From contig JBCFYV010011172.1 in assembly GCA_039000515.1 (NCBI GenBank), forward strand, positions 70,071,941 to 70,135,940: a stretch of DNA of 64,000 nt, given 5' to 3'. The translations under genes were made by a program, and so were the position numbers. Origin of the DNA: Timema cristinae. Taxonomy: Eukaryota > Arthropoda > Insecta > Phasmatodea > Timematidae. A model generated the notes under the pieces. That model saw only the letters and a program-made list of their open reading frames with translations, had not been told where the DNA came from and searched no databases. Below are positions 1 to 11,400 of this stretch, in pieces; the stretch's first letter is position 1, and every line of letters starts with the position of its first letter.

Positions 1-141
1 TTTTTTGTTTTTATAATCAGTAAATAAAGCCACTATTTTAGAATAAACCTTAATTAATATTAAGTTAGTAAGAACTAGGGGCTGCGAAAATGTGATAGCA
101 TATTAAGGGGGCCGTACGTAATAAAAGGTTAAGAACCACAG
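1..141 (-). mobile_element. hAT-type MITE, cut by the window edge
   Basis: This is the reverse complement of the left part of the element at 57329-57918, with the same succession of segments: a GGTTAAGAACCAC end, a GGGGGCC-rich stretch, then an AT-rich part. The terminal CTGTGG lies near 141. The rest of the element lies before base 1, so its duplication cannot be checked. Confidence 0.7.
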
Positions 142-860
142 CTGTATACTGTGTGTATGTCACTCGCAATCACATGGCACACCTTAAACTATATTCCAGA
201 GAATATTTTTTTAGAAACAAGCAATAAGTTAATTGTCTACAACAACCACATTTATCCTTTTTCCGTAGCAAACCCAACTTTGGCAAAGGAAGCAAAATTA
301 CCTCTTTGTCCTGTTTAAAATATATCTTTAACATGAACTAATGATTTGATAGGTCATAAACTCACTTAACTTTTCATTACAACTTGAATGATTCAAATTG
401 CAACACCCAAATGTAATAGGGAAATGATGTCATAAATATAAAAACCCAAATTAATATTTAATATAATTATTAGGGTACTGGTACAAACCCAATTCTAAAA
501 CCTTCAGTAATTTAGGGCCTACATCAGTATTTTGGTTCTTACCCAGCCAAGCTTAACCCAATGTTTCAAGATTTGATAACTTAAAAATTTACAGTTATAT
601 TTATCAAATAAACAAATGAATTTAAGTGTTATGCAATGATGCCATCCACCAGAAATGAGCCAACATTATAATGCAAACTATGTGAGTCAACAAAACGTTA
701 GTCAATATTTACATTTCTATGTTTCACTTTTGATTGTAGTGAGTTTTGTTTCAATTGAATATCAATAATTATTCTAAACTATCAAACATGATAAATCTTA
801 TTATTATTCAATTTGCCATCTATTTGAGAGAGTAATAATACAAACAACTCCATACTTAAC
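142..860. other. AT-rich intergenic, nothing recognised
   Basis: No coding potential, RNA gene or repeat structure was seen here. Confidence 0.5.
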
Positions 861-2065
861 CCATCCTCACTGGTTTTCTCAATTCCCTATCCTCTCATAC
901 ACCCTTTGCTTCAACAACATTCATGCACTGAGACACTCATGCTCTTTTATTCTTAAAACTCTTTTAATGTTTCTCTTTTTCACACATCCATCTACAACAT
1001 TTAGCCACGTCTTATATGGCCTACCCCTTCCTTTTGATCCACACATTCTACCTTCATTTATTTGATTCATCACTTGATCCAGCCTCATCCTCTCAACATG
1101 CTCAAACCAATGTAAGCCACTTCTTTCACATTAACTTATTGGATTCTCTTTCAAATCACACTCCTTCAACACCCAATTATTACGGTACTGAATGTCTATA
1201 CAAGTTTTCCCACATACATTTCTTAGATTTCTCATTTCAACTGCTTTCACCTTGCTCTTGTGTTTCTCCTGATAAATACATATTTCACAACCATAAAACA
1301 ATGTTGGCGTTGACAAAGTTTTATATACTGCCATATTTGCCTCTTTCAATACATCACACTTTGCAATAGTCCACATAGGCCTACATTCAACTACTCCCCG
1401 AGATGCATTCACACATCTTTCGATTTCACCATCCATCCCACCATTTTTAAATAAAATTCTGCCCAGAAAGCCTAAACAAAATCATCCACTTGTTTTGATA
1501 GTTTTCAATCTATACTAATTTGACAATTTCATTTCTTGATCTGTTTTTATAAAAAAAACTATTGTCTTAGTTTTGGAGACATTTATACAGAGATCCATTC
1601 TGGCTGTCGCCACATTCACACAATTTAATGCATTCTGAAAGTCACTTTTATTCTCAACTATTAATAAGGCATAATCTGCTTATAGCACCACTCTCAAAAT
1701 CACACCTCATACACTTATTCATGAAAACAGTAAACATCCATGGGGATATAACACAAACTTTTCTAACACCTTGTTCAATGTCAAACCATTTTCTCAAAGC
1801 CCTATCCACCTCAAGCTTTACTTCCACCAGCACCAAAATTGAATTTACTAACCATGCATCCACCCATACTATATAAAAACATTCCATAACATATTCCTCT
1901 TCACCTGATTGTACGCTTTATCCAGAGCAATGAATACACAATAAACTTTCTTCCTTACTGCCATACATTTCTGAATCACGGGTTGCAATGCAAATATCTG
2001 GTCAATGCAACCTTTGCCTGGTGTGAGACCACATTGCACACCCAAATATAAGCAATACTGACTGT
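860..2065 (-). pseudogene. non-LTR retrotransposon reverse transcriptase remnant
   Basis: Reading the - strand from about 2060 downward gives reverse-transcriptase blocks in the correct order but in broken frames. These are a GCIDQIFAL-like block, a VYCVFIALDKAY block (the catalytic motif A region), FDIEQGVRKVCVISPW (motif B region), and a degraded ADYALL in place of the Y/F-ADD box. The C-terminal YKTLSTPTLFYGCE and RNLRNVCGKT segments follow, then a WFEHVERM segment near 1100. Family knowledge: this succession marks LINE-type RTs of the Jockey/RTE/CR1 kind; the clade is not resolved. Stops, frameshifts and loss of the catalytic aspartates show a dead copy. The 101-residue frame at 1131-1436 and the 77-residue frame at 1654-1887 are its longest surviving pieces. 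Confidence 0.85.
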
Positions 2066-2595
2066 CCCATCACTTTTTCTTTATATTAAGTGAATGTTAT
2101 GTCGATTGTGATCCTGTCATAAAACATACTATGTATGAGACAAAGATTAAAAGTAAAGATGATCAATATACATTTAGGCCTAATTAGAGTCTATTTGTTT
2201 TACTGAAAAATTGTTAGCCTACAAATGTTTTATATGAAAATGGTAAAACTGACATGGAAGAAAAGGAATTTTATTTGTTTCGCTAGTTGAGTATTGTTGT
2301 CTAACCAAAGCAAAATATTGATGTGTCAGGTGCTTTGATGTATTTAATGTGACTAATAGTGCTGTTTAGTGGTGATTTTGTTTGATCATAAATACTTTTT
2401 CTAAAAGTACCGATAGGAAAGTATTTGTGCTCTTTTGCCAAGTATTTTTGTGTTGTATTCATACACAGTTATTTTTTGCACAAAAACATGTAATATTTTA
2501 TTACTTGCCTACATGGTTAAGTTTATAATAATCATTGGACAATAGTAAGGAAGCTGTTGCAAGAAATACAGAAATTGTGTTAGAGTGTAGTATGG
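2066..2595. other. AT-rich intergenic, nothing recognised
   Basis: Only short frames with no family resemblance were seen between the two oppositely oriented LINE remnants. Confidence 0.5.
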
Positions 2596-2599
2596 AATT

Positions 2600-3061
2600 A
2601 CAGTTTAGAAGTGGTCACTGAAATTACAAAGTGTATTATCACATAGCAAACACAGATTGAGGACAATAATTTAGAGTTTACTTTGAACAACATATCATTG
2701 GACAGGGTTAATGAGCTTAAATATTTGGTAACAATTTTAACTGGCAATAACAATAATTGAGGAAATTAGGAAAAGAATAGTTGGGTAATACATGCTATTA
2801 CTCAAGTTGTTGACATCTTGCCTGCTTTCAAGGAATGTAAACTCAGAATATACAAAACAATAATCTTACTGGTTGTTCTCAATGGTTGTGAAACTTGGTC
2901 TCTTACTTAACATGACAAAAACAAATTTAGATGTGTTCGAAAACAAGGTGCTTAAGAAGATATTTGGTCCAAAAAAGGATGAGGCTACTGGGGAGTGGAT
3001 GAGGTTACATAATGATGAGTTACATACCAGGTACTCATTACAAAACATTGTTAGGATATCA
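2600..3061 (+). pseudogene. LINE reverse transcriptase 3' part, first half
   Basis: The translated segments include a VNELKYLVTILTG-like block, then KLRIYKTIILLVVLNGCETWSL, then a block containing LKKIFGPKKDEATGEW and HNDELHTRY. This is the post-catalytic region typical of insect LINE RTs, usually seen as YGCETWTLT followed by LRKIFGP. The reading frame changes inside it, so it is dead. It differs in sequence and strand from the LINE at 860-2065, so it is a separate insertion. The match stops at a MITE near 3060 and resumes at 4056. Confidence 0.8.
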
Positions 3062-3606
3062 AGACTGTATCTGAATAGTTTACTTCACGCACTGTTGACC
3101 CTTGACATTCACTCAATAGTTGCATTGGCAATCACGTGATAAAGTGTTGAACTGTTCGAATAGTCACAAAGTGTGCTGATGCACCACTCACAAGCCCTTG
3201 AGACAAAGGGTGACGGCAAGTTACCCTTGACAGGCTGTCGATGTGGAGTTTGGCTGGCAACTGTTTAATTTTTCATCTGCTCGAGTAATGTGATCTGTTA
3301 TCTGGGAAAAGTATTTTAACTATACCGGTACTGCTTTTGTTGTAGTGTTTGTGTGTTGTTTTTGAAATAAAGAAAATAAATGGGAATGGATATTAAAACG
3401 TATTCGCTTTCAATCCCTGCTGATAGATGGCACTTAAAATAGTTTCTAAGATCTCTGGTAGGAAGCAGCACTGCGGACTCAAGGGTGTGTAAAGGGTAGT
3501 TTGCCGTTTGAAAAGTCTTTTGCAGTCTTCGATCTCAAGTGTGTGTAAAGTATAAATTTATCAAGTCTGCATTAAGTCAGGTGTACTTTACTATTCGGAT
3601 ACAGCC
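3060..3606. mobile_element. MITE copy 1 of a tandem pair
   Basis: The left end reads CTGTATCTGAATAGTTTAC and the right end reads CTATTCGGATACAG, which are inverted repeats of one another. Internal sequence aligns with the neighbour at 3609-4055 (shared GCATTGGCAATC, CTGTTCGAATAGTC and GAAGCAGCACTGCGG). No coding capacity is visible. CAAG flanks the pair on both outer sides and may be the target duplication, but the exact ends are ambiguous. Confidence 0.7.
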
Positions 3607-3608
3607 TT

Positions 3609-4055
3609 GGGCTGTATTCGAATAGTCTACTTATGCGGCGTGGCGTTAATAGCTGCATTGGCAATCCCGTGACCAAGTGTAGATCTGTTCGAATAGTCGT
3701 GGACTAGACCGATGCAGTCTTCTCAAGGTCTTGGTAACCATGGATACTAAAGCTACGAGCCATGCGGTTTTCTTGCAGCGTTGGTGCAATGTTTGACTGG
3801 CAATAGTTTTAGTATTATCGTTTCCTCTGCTAGAGCACCGACTTACACAAATATTTTGTTTTCATTAGAGCTAATAGATGGCTTTTATATGGTTTCTAAG
3901 TTATTCGGTATGAAGCAGCACTGCGGGCCCAAGTGTGTTGCCGTTTGAATAGTTTGATGCAGTCTTCACTATGAAAACCGCGAGAAGTGTAAATTTATCG
4001 AGACTGCATCAAGTCTGCATCAAGTCAAGTGTACTTGACTATTCTGATACAGCCC
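3609..4055. mobile_element. MITE copy 2 of a tandem pair
   Basis: It begins GGGCTGTATTCGAATAG and ends CTATTCTGATACAGCCC, a terminal inverted repeat of about 25 bp. It directly abuts copy 1 with only a few bases between. It also contains an internal copy of the end motif (TGTTCGAATAGTC) near 3686, as copy 1 does. Confidence 0.75.
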
Positions 4056-4190
4056 AAGTCTCGTAGATCACGGTAGGCAGAACACGCAGCACGAATGGGA
4101 GAATCTAGAACCGTGTTCAGAGCAGACTGACAAACCCAATAGGAAGAGACCATTGGGGAATCTTAGACGCAGATTTGAGGACACATTTTA
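4056..4190 (+). pseudogene. LINE reverse transcriptase 3' part, second half
   Basis: This continues the LINE segment that stops at about 3061. The translation contains ENLEPCSEQTDKPN and then KRPLGNLRRRFED, matching the usual LINE C-terminal pattern of TDKPxGKRPLGRPRRRWED. The two halves become adjacent if the MITE pair is removed, so the MITEs landed after the LINE. Confidence 0.8.
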
Positions 4191-4194
4191 GAGT

Positions 4195-4785
4195 AGATCA
4201 GAAAACAATAGGCTGTAATGATACAAGTATAGTTGTTTGGACATAAAAAATTTAAATATCAATATATACATAATTCATAATATAAAATAACTAGGTAGTA
4301 ATTAAAAAAGATTCTGTGTAAAAAAATTTTTGATGTAAAACTCTTAATTCCCGAGTGAGAAAATGCTCTTCGGATTATGCATATACAAACTTTTAAATAA
4401 AAAAAAATCCTACTTACGCGCTGAGTAGAGACGAATTTGATGAACATGAGATTGAAGTGTTTTATTGAAATATGTCTTTGGTAAATAAAAAAATAAATGA
4501 ATGTTTTTTAATTTGCTTAGTCTCATCATTTTTGTTTTAAATTCTTGTGCAGGACATAAGCAAAACATGTTAGCCAACACCACTACAATTAGTAAATAGA
4601 TACACTGATAAAATGTTAATCATTTATTCAATAATAAAACACAGTTGACACATATATATTTTTACTGTGCTATTGAATCAATATTTTTTTAACACTTACT
4701 AATATATTAACTAATAATTTCGTAGTTTAAATATACAATAATGAACGGTGTGGAAATTTCCGTCATACTGCCTAAACTGAATAAA
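4195..4785. other. AT-rich intergenic upstream of the BTB gene
   Basis: Nothing recognised; long A and T runs. Confidence 0.5.
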
Positions 4786-4885
4786 CATGATTTCGCCGGC
4801 CGCGTGTCCTTGACAGCTGATTTTGAGAGTTCAAGGTTGTTTTTTGTGGGTAAACAAATCTTCGCTTCTTAGCGTAATTACAAAG
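4786..4885 (+). promoter_or_regulatory. probable promoter and 5'UTR exon of the BTB gene
   Basis: A short GC-rich patch (CGCCGGCCGCG near 4795) stands out from AT-rich flanks. About 90 bases on, ACAAAG is followed by GTAAGC at 4886, a good splice donor. The first coding exon starts at an acceptor (TTTTCAG directly before the ATG at 5314), so an upstream non-coding exon is required and this is the best candidate. The transcription start is not resolved. Confidence 0.55.
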
Positions 4886-5313
4886 GTAAGCATTTTTGAG
4901 GCTTAATACAAATTTCCCGATTTAAAACATTTGGATTATCATATTTTATTATAAGCCCTTAACATTTCATACTCTAAGCCTATATGGCTATTCTATTATT
5001 TTTACTTTTCATCTTAAGCCCACATTGTATAACCTCAAATTAATTGAAATAAGGTATCAATGATGGTTGGTCTACTAGATTTGAGAATCTAATCAGCTAA
5101 TATTAATTTTAATGTCTTTGGCTTAACGTCCAGGTAAACTTCAGATTAGCCAGCATCCGAAAACAATTTTGCGTAGCAGGCCTACTAATTAAAAATGTAA
5201 ATTTATAGTGATATGAAATTTCAATGATTTAATGATAAAGATAAAATTGGCGTTTATTTGACTTTCTGCACTTTAAATATTATTTTAATAATGTGTTTGT
5301 CCTATATTTTCAG

Positions 5314-5457
5314 ATGGCTTTGACACAATCCTCTGACAAAATGTCTTGTGATTGGCAACTTTCAAAATCATCCTTAGCAGAGAGAATCCAATTTGTTCTG
5401 AAATCCTCACACTGGAGTGACTGTAGTTTTTGTGTTGGCCGAGAAGGCAACAGTCAG
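5314..5457 (+). CDS. BTB gene, coding exon 1
   Basis: 48 codons, phase 0 at its end. The acceptor TTTTCAG abuts the ATG; the donor is CAG|GTAAGA. It carries the N-terminus (DWQLSKSSLAERIQF) and the first BTB strand (SDCSFCVG). Confidence 0.88.
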
Positions 5458-8400
5458 GTAAGAAAAATGATGTATTATGTAGGCCTAGGCGTATTTATTT
5501 CCAAAAAACAGGCACAAGTAGGAACAACAAAAATAAGCTAGCTTATATATATATAAAAAAACATGTGAAACAAAACTAACAAATGCCTCAAATTGTAATG
5601 ATTCACAACAAATCGACCTACCAATTTGTGATGTTTTATAACTCTTCTTTAACCCACTTGATATCAAACTAATTACTAGACATTTTCAAATATCGTAGAA
5701 TTGTGTTGTACATCCTTTTATGACTTACAAGCCATTCTGCATTTCGCACCAAATAGGTCCACAAGCAGAGTCAAAAAGTAATAGCAATGGAAAAAATAAG
5801 AAACACGCTAAATCTATAAAGATTTACTTAGAACCCATATACAAGAATAATATGAAAGTGTTATGACTAAATCAATTGTTAAGTGAGAGTAGACCTGCTT
5901 CAATAGCCGATTGGACTAACAAAGGGTTAAGGCATTTATATTCTTGTGTTTGATCTCTTCATCATCAACAGGCCAGCCTGAGTTTGAATCCTAGACAGGC
6001 CTACTGAGGGTGGTTTTTCCTAAATGGTTTCCCACTCTCCTTCCACATGAATTCAGGCAAATTACCTCTAAAATGGTTTCTTCCTCGTCCCTATCCCATT
6101 AGAGTAGTTAGAGTTATTATATATGTGTATAACTTGAACAAGTAGTAAGGCTTTGGGATGGAAAAAAGTGAGATAACACCACTTTTTTCGATAATGCAGA
6201 TCCGGAGTATGCCTTTTTTATTATTTATTTAAAAAACTCTTGAGATTAACAGGCCAGAAGAAAACTGGTTGCATGATGTACGCAACTCCCATGGGTTAAG
6301 GCTTACACCGCATCCTCTTAGAACCTTGACAACCTGTCTGTTTTGTGTTGTTTATTTTAGACTCACAAATCACAAATTCAAAACTATTTTCTTTTACTTG
6401 TAAATCCCTTTTATAATTCAAATTTTAGTTAAGAGTATATGTTATCATCATTGAATTAAGATATGAAAGTACAACATATTTGATAAATATTTATTTATAG
6501 AAAGCCTTTATTTGTACACTTTTCATCGGGGCTATATTAAATTATTGATATAATTTACTGTTAAAAAAAATTGGCTTTAAAGTGCTTTGTAATGAAAAAT
6601 TTGAAGCCAACAAATTATTTAATAGATAAAAATCATATAATACACATTTGGGTGCATTGTGATGTAAAAATGTGTGCCAAACCTTTGTGGCTCCAAACCA
6701 GTGGTATCTTGGCCTTTGGGACATTAAACAATAGTGGGCTACAAACCAGTGGTAGCTTGGCCTTTGGGACATTAAACAATAATGGGCTCCAAAACAGTGG
6801 TAGCTTGGCCTTTAGGACACTAAACAATAGTGGGACCCAAATCACTGGTAGTGTGGCCTTTAGTACATTAAACAATGGTTGGCTCCAAACCACTGGTAAC
6901 TTGGAATTCAGGACATTAAACATTGGTGGGCACCAAACCACTGGTAGTTTGGCCTCTGGGGCATAAAGCAATAGTGGGTTCCAAACCACTGGTAGCTTGG
7001 CCTTTGGGATATTAAACAATAGTTGGCGCCAAATCACTGGTAGTTTGGCATTGGGACATACATAATATTATGTTCAGAGTCACTGGTAGCTTGCACCCTG
7101 GAAATCTCGTTTGTACACCCCATCTATGTTAGGAGTGTAGGTAAGTGACAGCTAATAAAAGTTAACAAATCTACTCTCATCTATCCATTTGTCAAACCAT
7201 ATGATCTGTAAGACTATAATATGTTTATTTTTTGTTTGACACTATATCGCCACATCCAAAATTGTAATATTGGAATATCATTGTAAATATTAAACAGGTT
7301 TTTCACGGTCTATCACCCAGCCCTACTCCAAACACAGGAGTTTATTGTTGCTCTTGATAAATTGGTTGCACCCTATCACCTTTAAAACATCGATACAATT
7401 ATACTGTCTCTTGTTCAGTCACTATGTGAGAGAGGCTAACATTCACACACATTTTGATGTATATTATGTGTATACATTAAATGTATTCACACATGTAAAA
7501 ATGGCGACCACCCTTCATATTACATATTGGTTTGTCAGAATTTTGGGCAGAAAAATCTAGCATCCTCAATCCTCCATAATCACGCTACCATACTAAAAAT
7601 TCCATAGATGGCTCATGGTAAATTTTGCAGCCGGGCGAGATTGCTTTTGTTGGCGCCCTCTATATAGCCACTGTATAGTTTGAAAACATGAAAATAATCC
7701 CTAAACATAACATAACCTGGTCATGATAGGGAAATAATCCCTAAACCTAGCAACTCCAAACCTAACGTAACTTGGGTGTGATAAGGAAACTTCACAAATG
7801 ATCACACCCCAAACATTTCACTAATAAATTTTACAATAACAATTAGAATTATAAAGAAAACGATATGATTAACAGTTTATAAGATAATTGCATAAAACTG
7901 TTTTAAGTTACCATTTTTTCAAGATAGTGTATGTAAAGTAACTTTTTAATAGTGGCCCAATATCCTATTTTTTTTCGCCATAAAAATTAATTATTCTGAG
8001 CTGTCCAGTTTCATTTTAGTATCAAAAATTGAAAAATTGTCATGCTTAGTAACGCCATTATAACACTCAGGTTACATTAGGTTAGGTTAGTTTGCTACTC
8101 TGTTTGGCGCCCCCCTCGAGCTTGGACCCCGGGCAGCCGCACAGCTTCCCTTGTCTTTAAGCCCTTGGAAAATTCTACCATTCATAGTTCCTCTTCTCCC
8201 AGGCTTAAAGCAAACAGTCCTGACAGCTTCCTTCATCACTATCACTATCCTTTGTTAACACCTCACAGCTTTTGGTCCCCTCCATCCTTCTTCGTTGTTT
8301 GAAATGTCACTTCTCAGTATAGATTGATAAACAACATCCAACAATTATTATCTCATTAACACTGTAAGATACATTTCAAATGGCAAATGGTCTTGAATAA

Positions 8401-11400
8401 CTGATCCATTCTACTGAACAATTATTCAAGCACAATATTATATCAGCAATTTTTTACTTCATATTAACTAGGCAAATTTGTTGGTAATCAAGTTTGGAAT
8501 TCTTTGACCGAGACATTCTAGTAAATATGTCTTCCAGACCTTTTAGATTATTTCTGAAACATAAATAAACAATTACTTAAATATATGTCCCTTCTTTTAC
8601 TCCCAACCTTATGTCCGATAAGATAGTTATAGCATTATGTAGTAGTACACTGAAATATTTAGCAACACAACATATCTATTATAATCATGATTTGCTACAA
8701 ATGATTGTATTTTTCCAGATATTTGAAGCACACAAACTAATTCTAGCTGCCAGCAGCCCAGTGTTTGGGGCTATGTGCTTTGGGCTGTTAGCTGAGAAAA
8801 ATTGTATCAATGTCCCAGACTTAGAGCCTCAAATATTCAACATTTTATTGGAGTAAGTAATTTACTCTCACACTTGTTTTAACTATGCAATGCACTAAAA
8901 TTTGTGATTTAAAGCATGTCTACAATAAATATTTGATATCAAAACCCTTTGCTTTATTACAAAATTACAAAGTTGGCTTTAAAATAATAAAGTGCATTTT
9001 GAAACATATTTGTTTAAGGTTTACTAGTGAAACTTCAGCAGTTCATATGCCATTAATGGACTGTTTCAGTGACATTACATTTTCAATATTTCTCATCATA
9101 GTTTTTTTTTAAAATAAAATATGGAAAATGGACTATATATAAGTGTTTGGAATAGTTTTACATGTACCAAAGATATTAAAATGATTTAAGCATTTCCTAA
9201 CCTACTGACCGGCCTTAATTTAAGTTGTATTAATTTTCCTGTGGAAAATCCTCACATACAGTTTCATAACGTAGCGTCTCAATAGTTCAAGTTGAAAGGG
9301 ACTGGGTGCATCTTGAACTATCATCAACTCAAATAACACAGAATAGCCACAAAAAATGAAAATACTTGTTTTGTTTTTAATGTAAGAAGTACATTTTATA
9401 TATTTTTAAATTACATGCTATAAAAGTAATTTTGTATACATTCAAACATGTGTAGCCTATGTATTATTAGAGTTTGGAAAAAACAAAACAAAAAACTATC
9501 AACTGTTATCTTTTTCTTTACTTGTGATTGTTATTTTGCTGCATAGTAACACATTGTGCATCCCATGTAAAAGGATGTGCACCTTCCATATACTAACTTT
9601 AACTATACAAAACCTTGAATTATCGATATTCTACTGTATATCTAGGCCTAATTATGTTTTTATACATCTAAGAGCTCAATTAATACTTTAAAAATACCTT
9701 AACTTTAACACTTTATTTGCAGGTATATGTACGCCGATTCCTTAAAACTCAAATCTGTAGATGAAGCTAGTGGTGTTTTGTATGCGTCCAAGAAGTATAT
9801 GATGCCTCATTTATCATGTCTTTGCCGGGAATATATTACTGACAATATTCGTCCAAGTAATGTTTTGTCTATTTTTGAATTTGCTGAAAGTATTCAAGAG
9901 ACTGATTTGTTCTACGAGCCTTGTGTTCAGGTGAGTTTGATTTCCAGTGCTGGATGTTGATAAACTATATTAACCCAGATTGAAGAAAGAAAAGCTATAC
10001 AATTATCTATTTATGAAAGGCGAATCTTGTAGGACGAATTACAGATATCAGTCCTAACCCAGTTCTGGGTATGAGCTAACTTCACTTATCATTTATATAA
10101 TAAAAGGGGGGAGGGGAGGTAGCTACCCTGGCCATAAAATTAGAAGTTTAGTTTTTATTAGCTCTGGGTAGGCACACCTAGCTGATAATTTCCTGGTTTG
10201 GTGCATACTCTTATTTTACTATTCAAAGCTCCAAATAATTCAATTTCACTTTTAAATGTGACCATTAAAATCAATGAAGACTAAAAAGTAGTTTATGATT
10301 CTTGGACTTATATCTGAGTTGTTTGAGCAGTCACTCGTAATAGGGTGTGTTGCTAAAAAAAAATCTCTAATGGTGTGTGTGTATGTATATCTGTATTGAA
10401 GATTTGTCATACTTCTCAATCAGTTAGAAAGCTGAAATTTGATGACATTTTAGAGGAATCACTCAACAGATGACAAAAATACATAACCCTAATAATTAAA
10501 AAAAATTAAAAATATATTTTGGTTAATTTTTATAATTAGTTTATATGTTATTTTCATTTCAAAATGAAAAATAAATTTCAATAGAAATTTTTAAATCAAA
10601 TCCAAAGAGAAATTACAGATTTGTATAGCCTAGAACTAGTTTATATTAGTTAGTAAAAAATTTGTTTTGTCAAATAAAAATTACATGGATAACTTTCAAC
10701 ATCTTTATTCAGTTTGAGCTTTCATTTACCTAGATATATGTATTCAGATAAACCAACGACTACCAGAAAGTGTAAAACCAAAAATCTCTTCACAACCTTT
10801 TGAAAAACATCCAAGATGAAAAAAGGGGGTTTAATAAGTGTCTGGTTACCTTTAAAATGAGGCGACCAGTACAGTAGCAGCATGTATTTGATGTTGAACG
10901 CAGAACAAAAACCTTTGATACTGTGATGAATGGCATTTACAATTTTTTTTAAAGTTCATTTATCTCAGAAAACTTGACATTTAAAGTAACAAATGCAATT
11001 TATTTTAAAATGGATGCATTTATTGATAACATATTTATTGTTCGGTTGCCTTGATCTCTATCATAGATTGTAATATAGTATAAGAAATATAATTTTCCAT
11101 AGTATAGATTTCAGAAGATCTTAGACTTTGCCATACGATGCTGCCATCTATGGACAGTAAATGTAGCTATATCAGCATTTTTGTAAATTACACAGGATTT
11201 CAGCAATGAACCCGAGTTCCAGCACATTGATTTTACGGGCTTGCCAGTTTGGGGATAGATTAGTGAGCCCAATAATTAAGTGGGAAAGTCTATATCATAT
11301 ATTCAGTACACATACAATTTTCAAAAGCCCCTATCACCACCCCCTCCTTCAACAAATTCTTATATTTTTTGAGGCTCCTGCAGATTGTGAGGGATTGTAA

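Larger units (their letters stand above)
5458..8718 (+). other. BTB gene intron 1 (between coding exons 1 and 2)
   Basis: 3.26 kb. It holds a SINE-B copy (5900-6180) and the 48-bp minisatellite (6690-7065), annotated separately. The stretch 7560-8130 has runs of CCTAAACATAACATAACC and a few TTAGG units near 8085; it looks like decayed transposon sequence but was not classified. No exon-like frame was seen. Confidence 0.8.

Noticed and set aside
1016..1369. 117-residue + strand frame
   Set aside because: It is antisense to the LINE reverse-transcriptase remnant, which explains the sequence better.
8080..8100. TTAGG telomere-type units
   Set aside because: Fewer than three units; too short to be an interstitial telomere.
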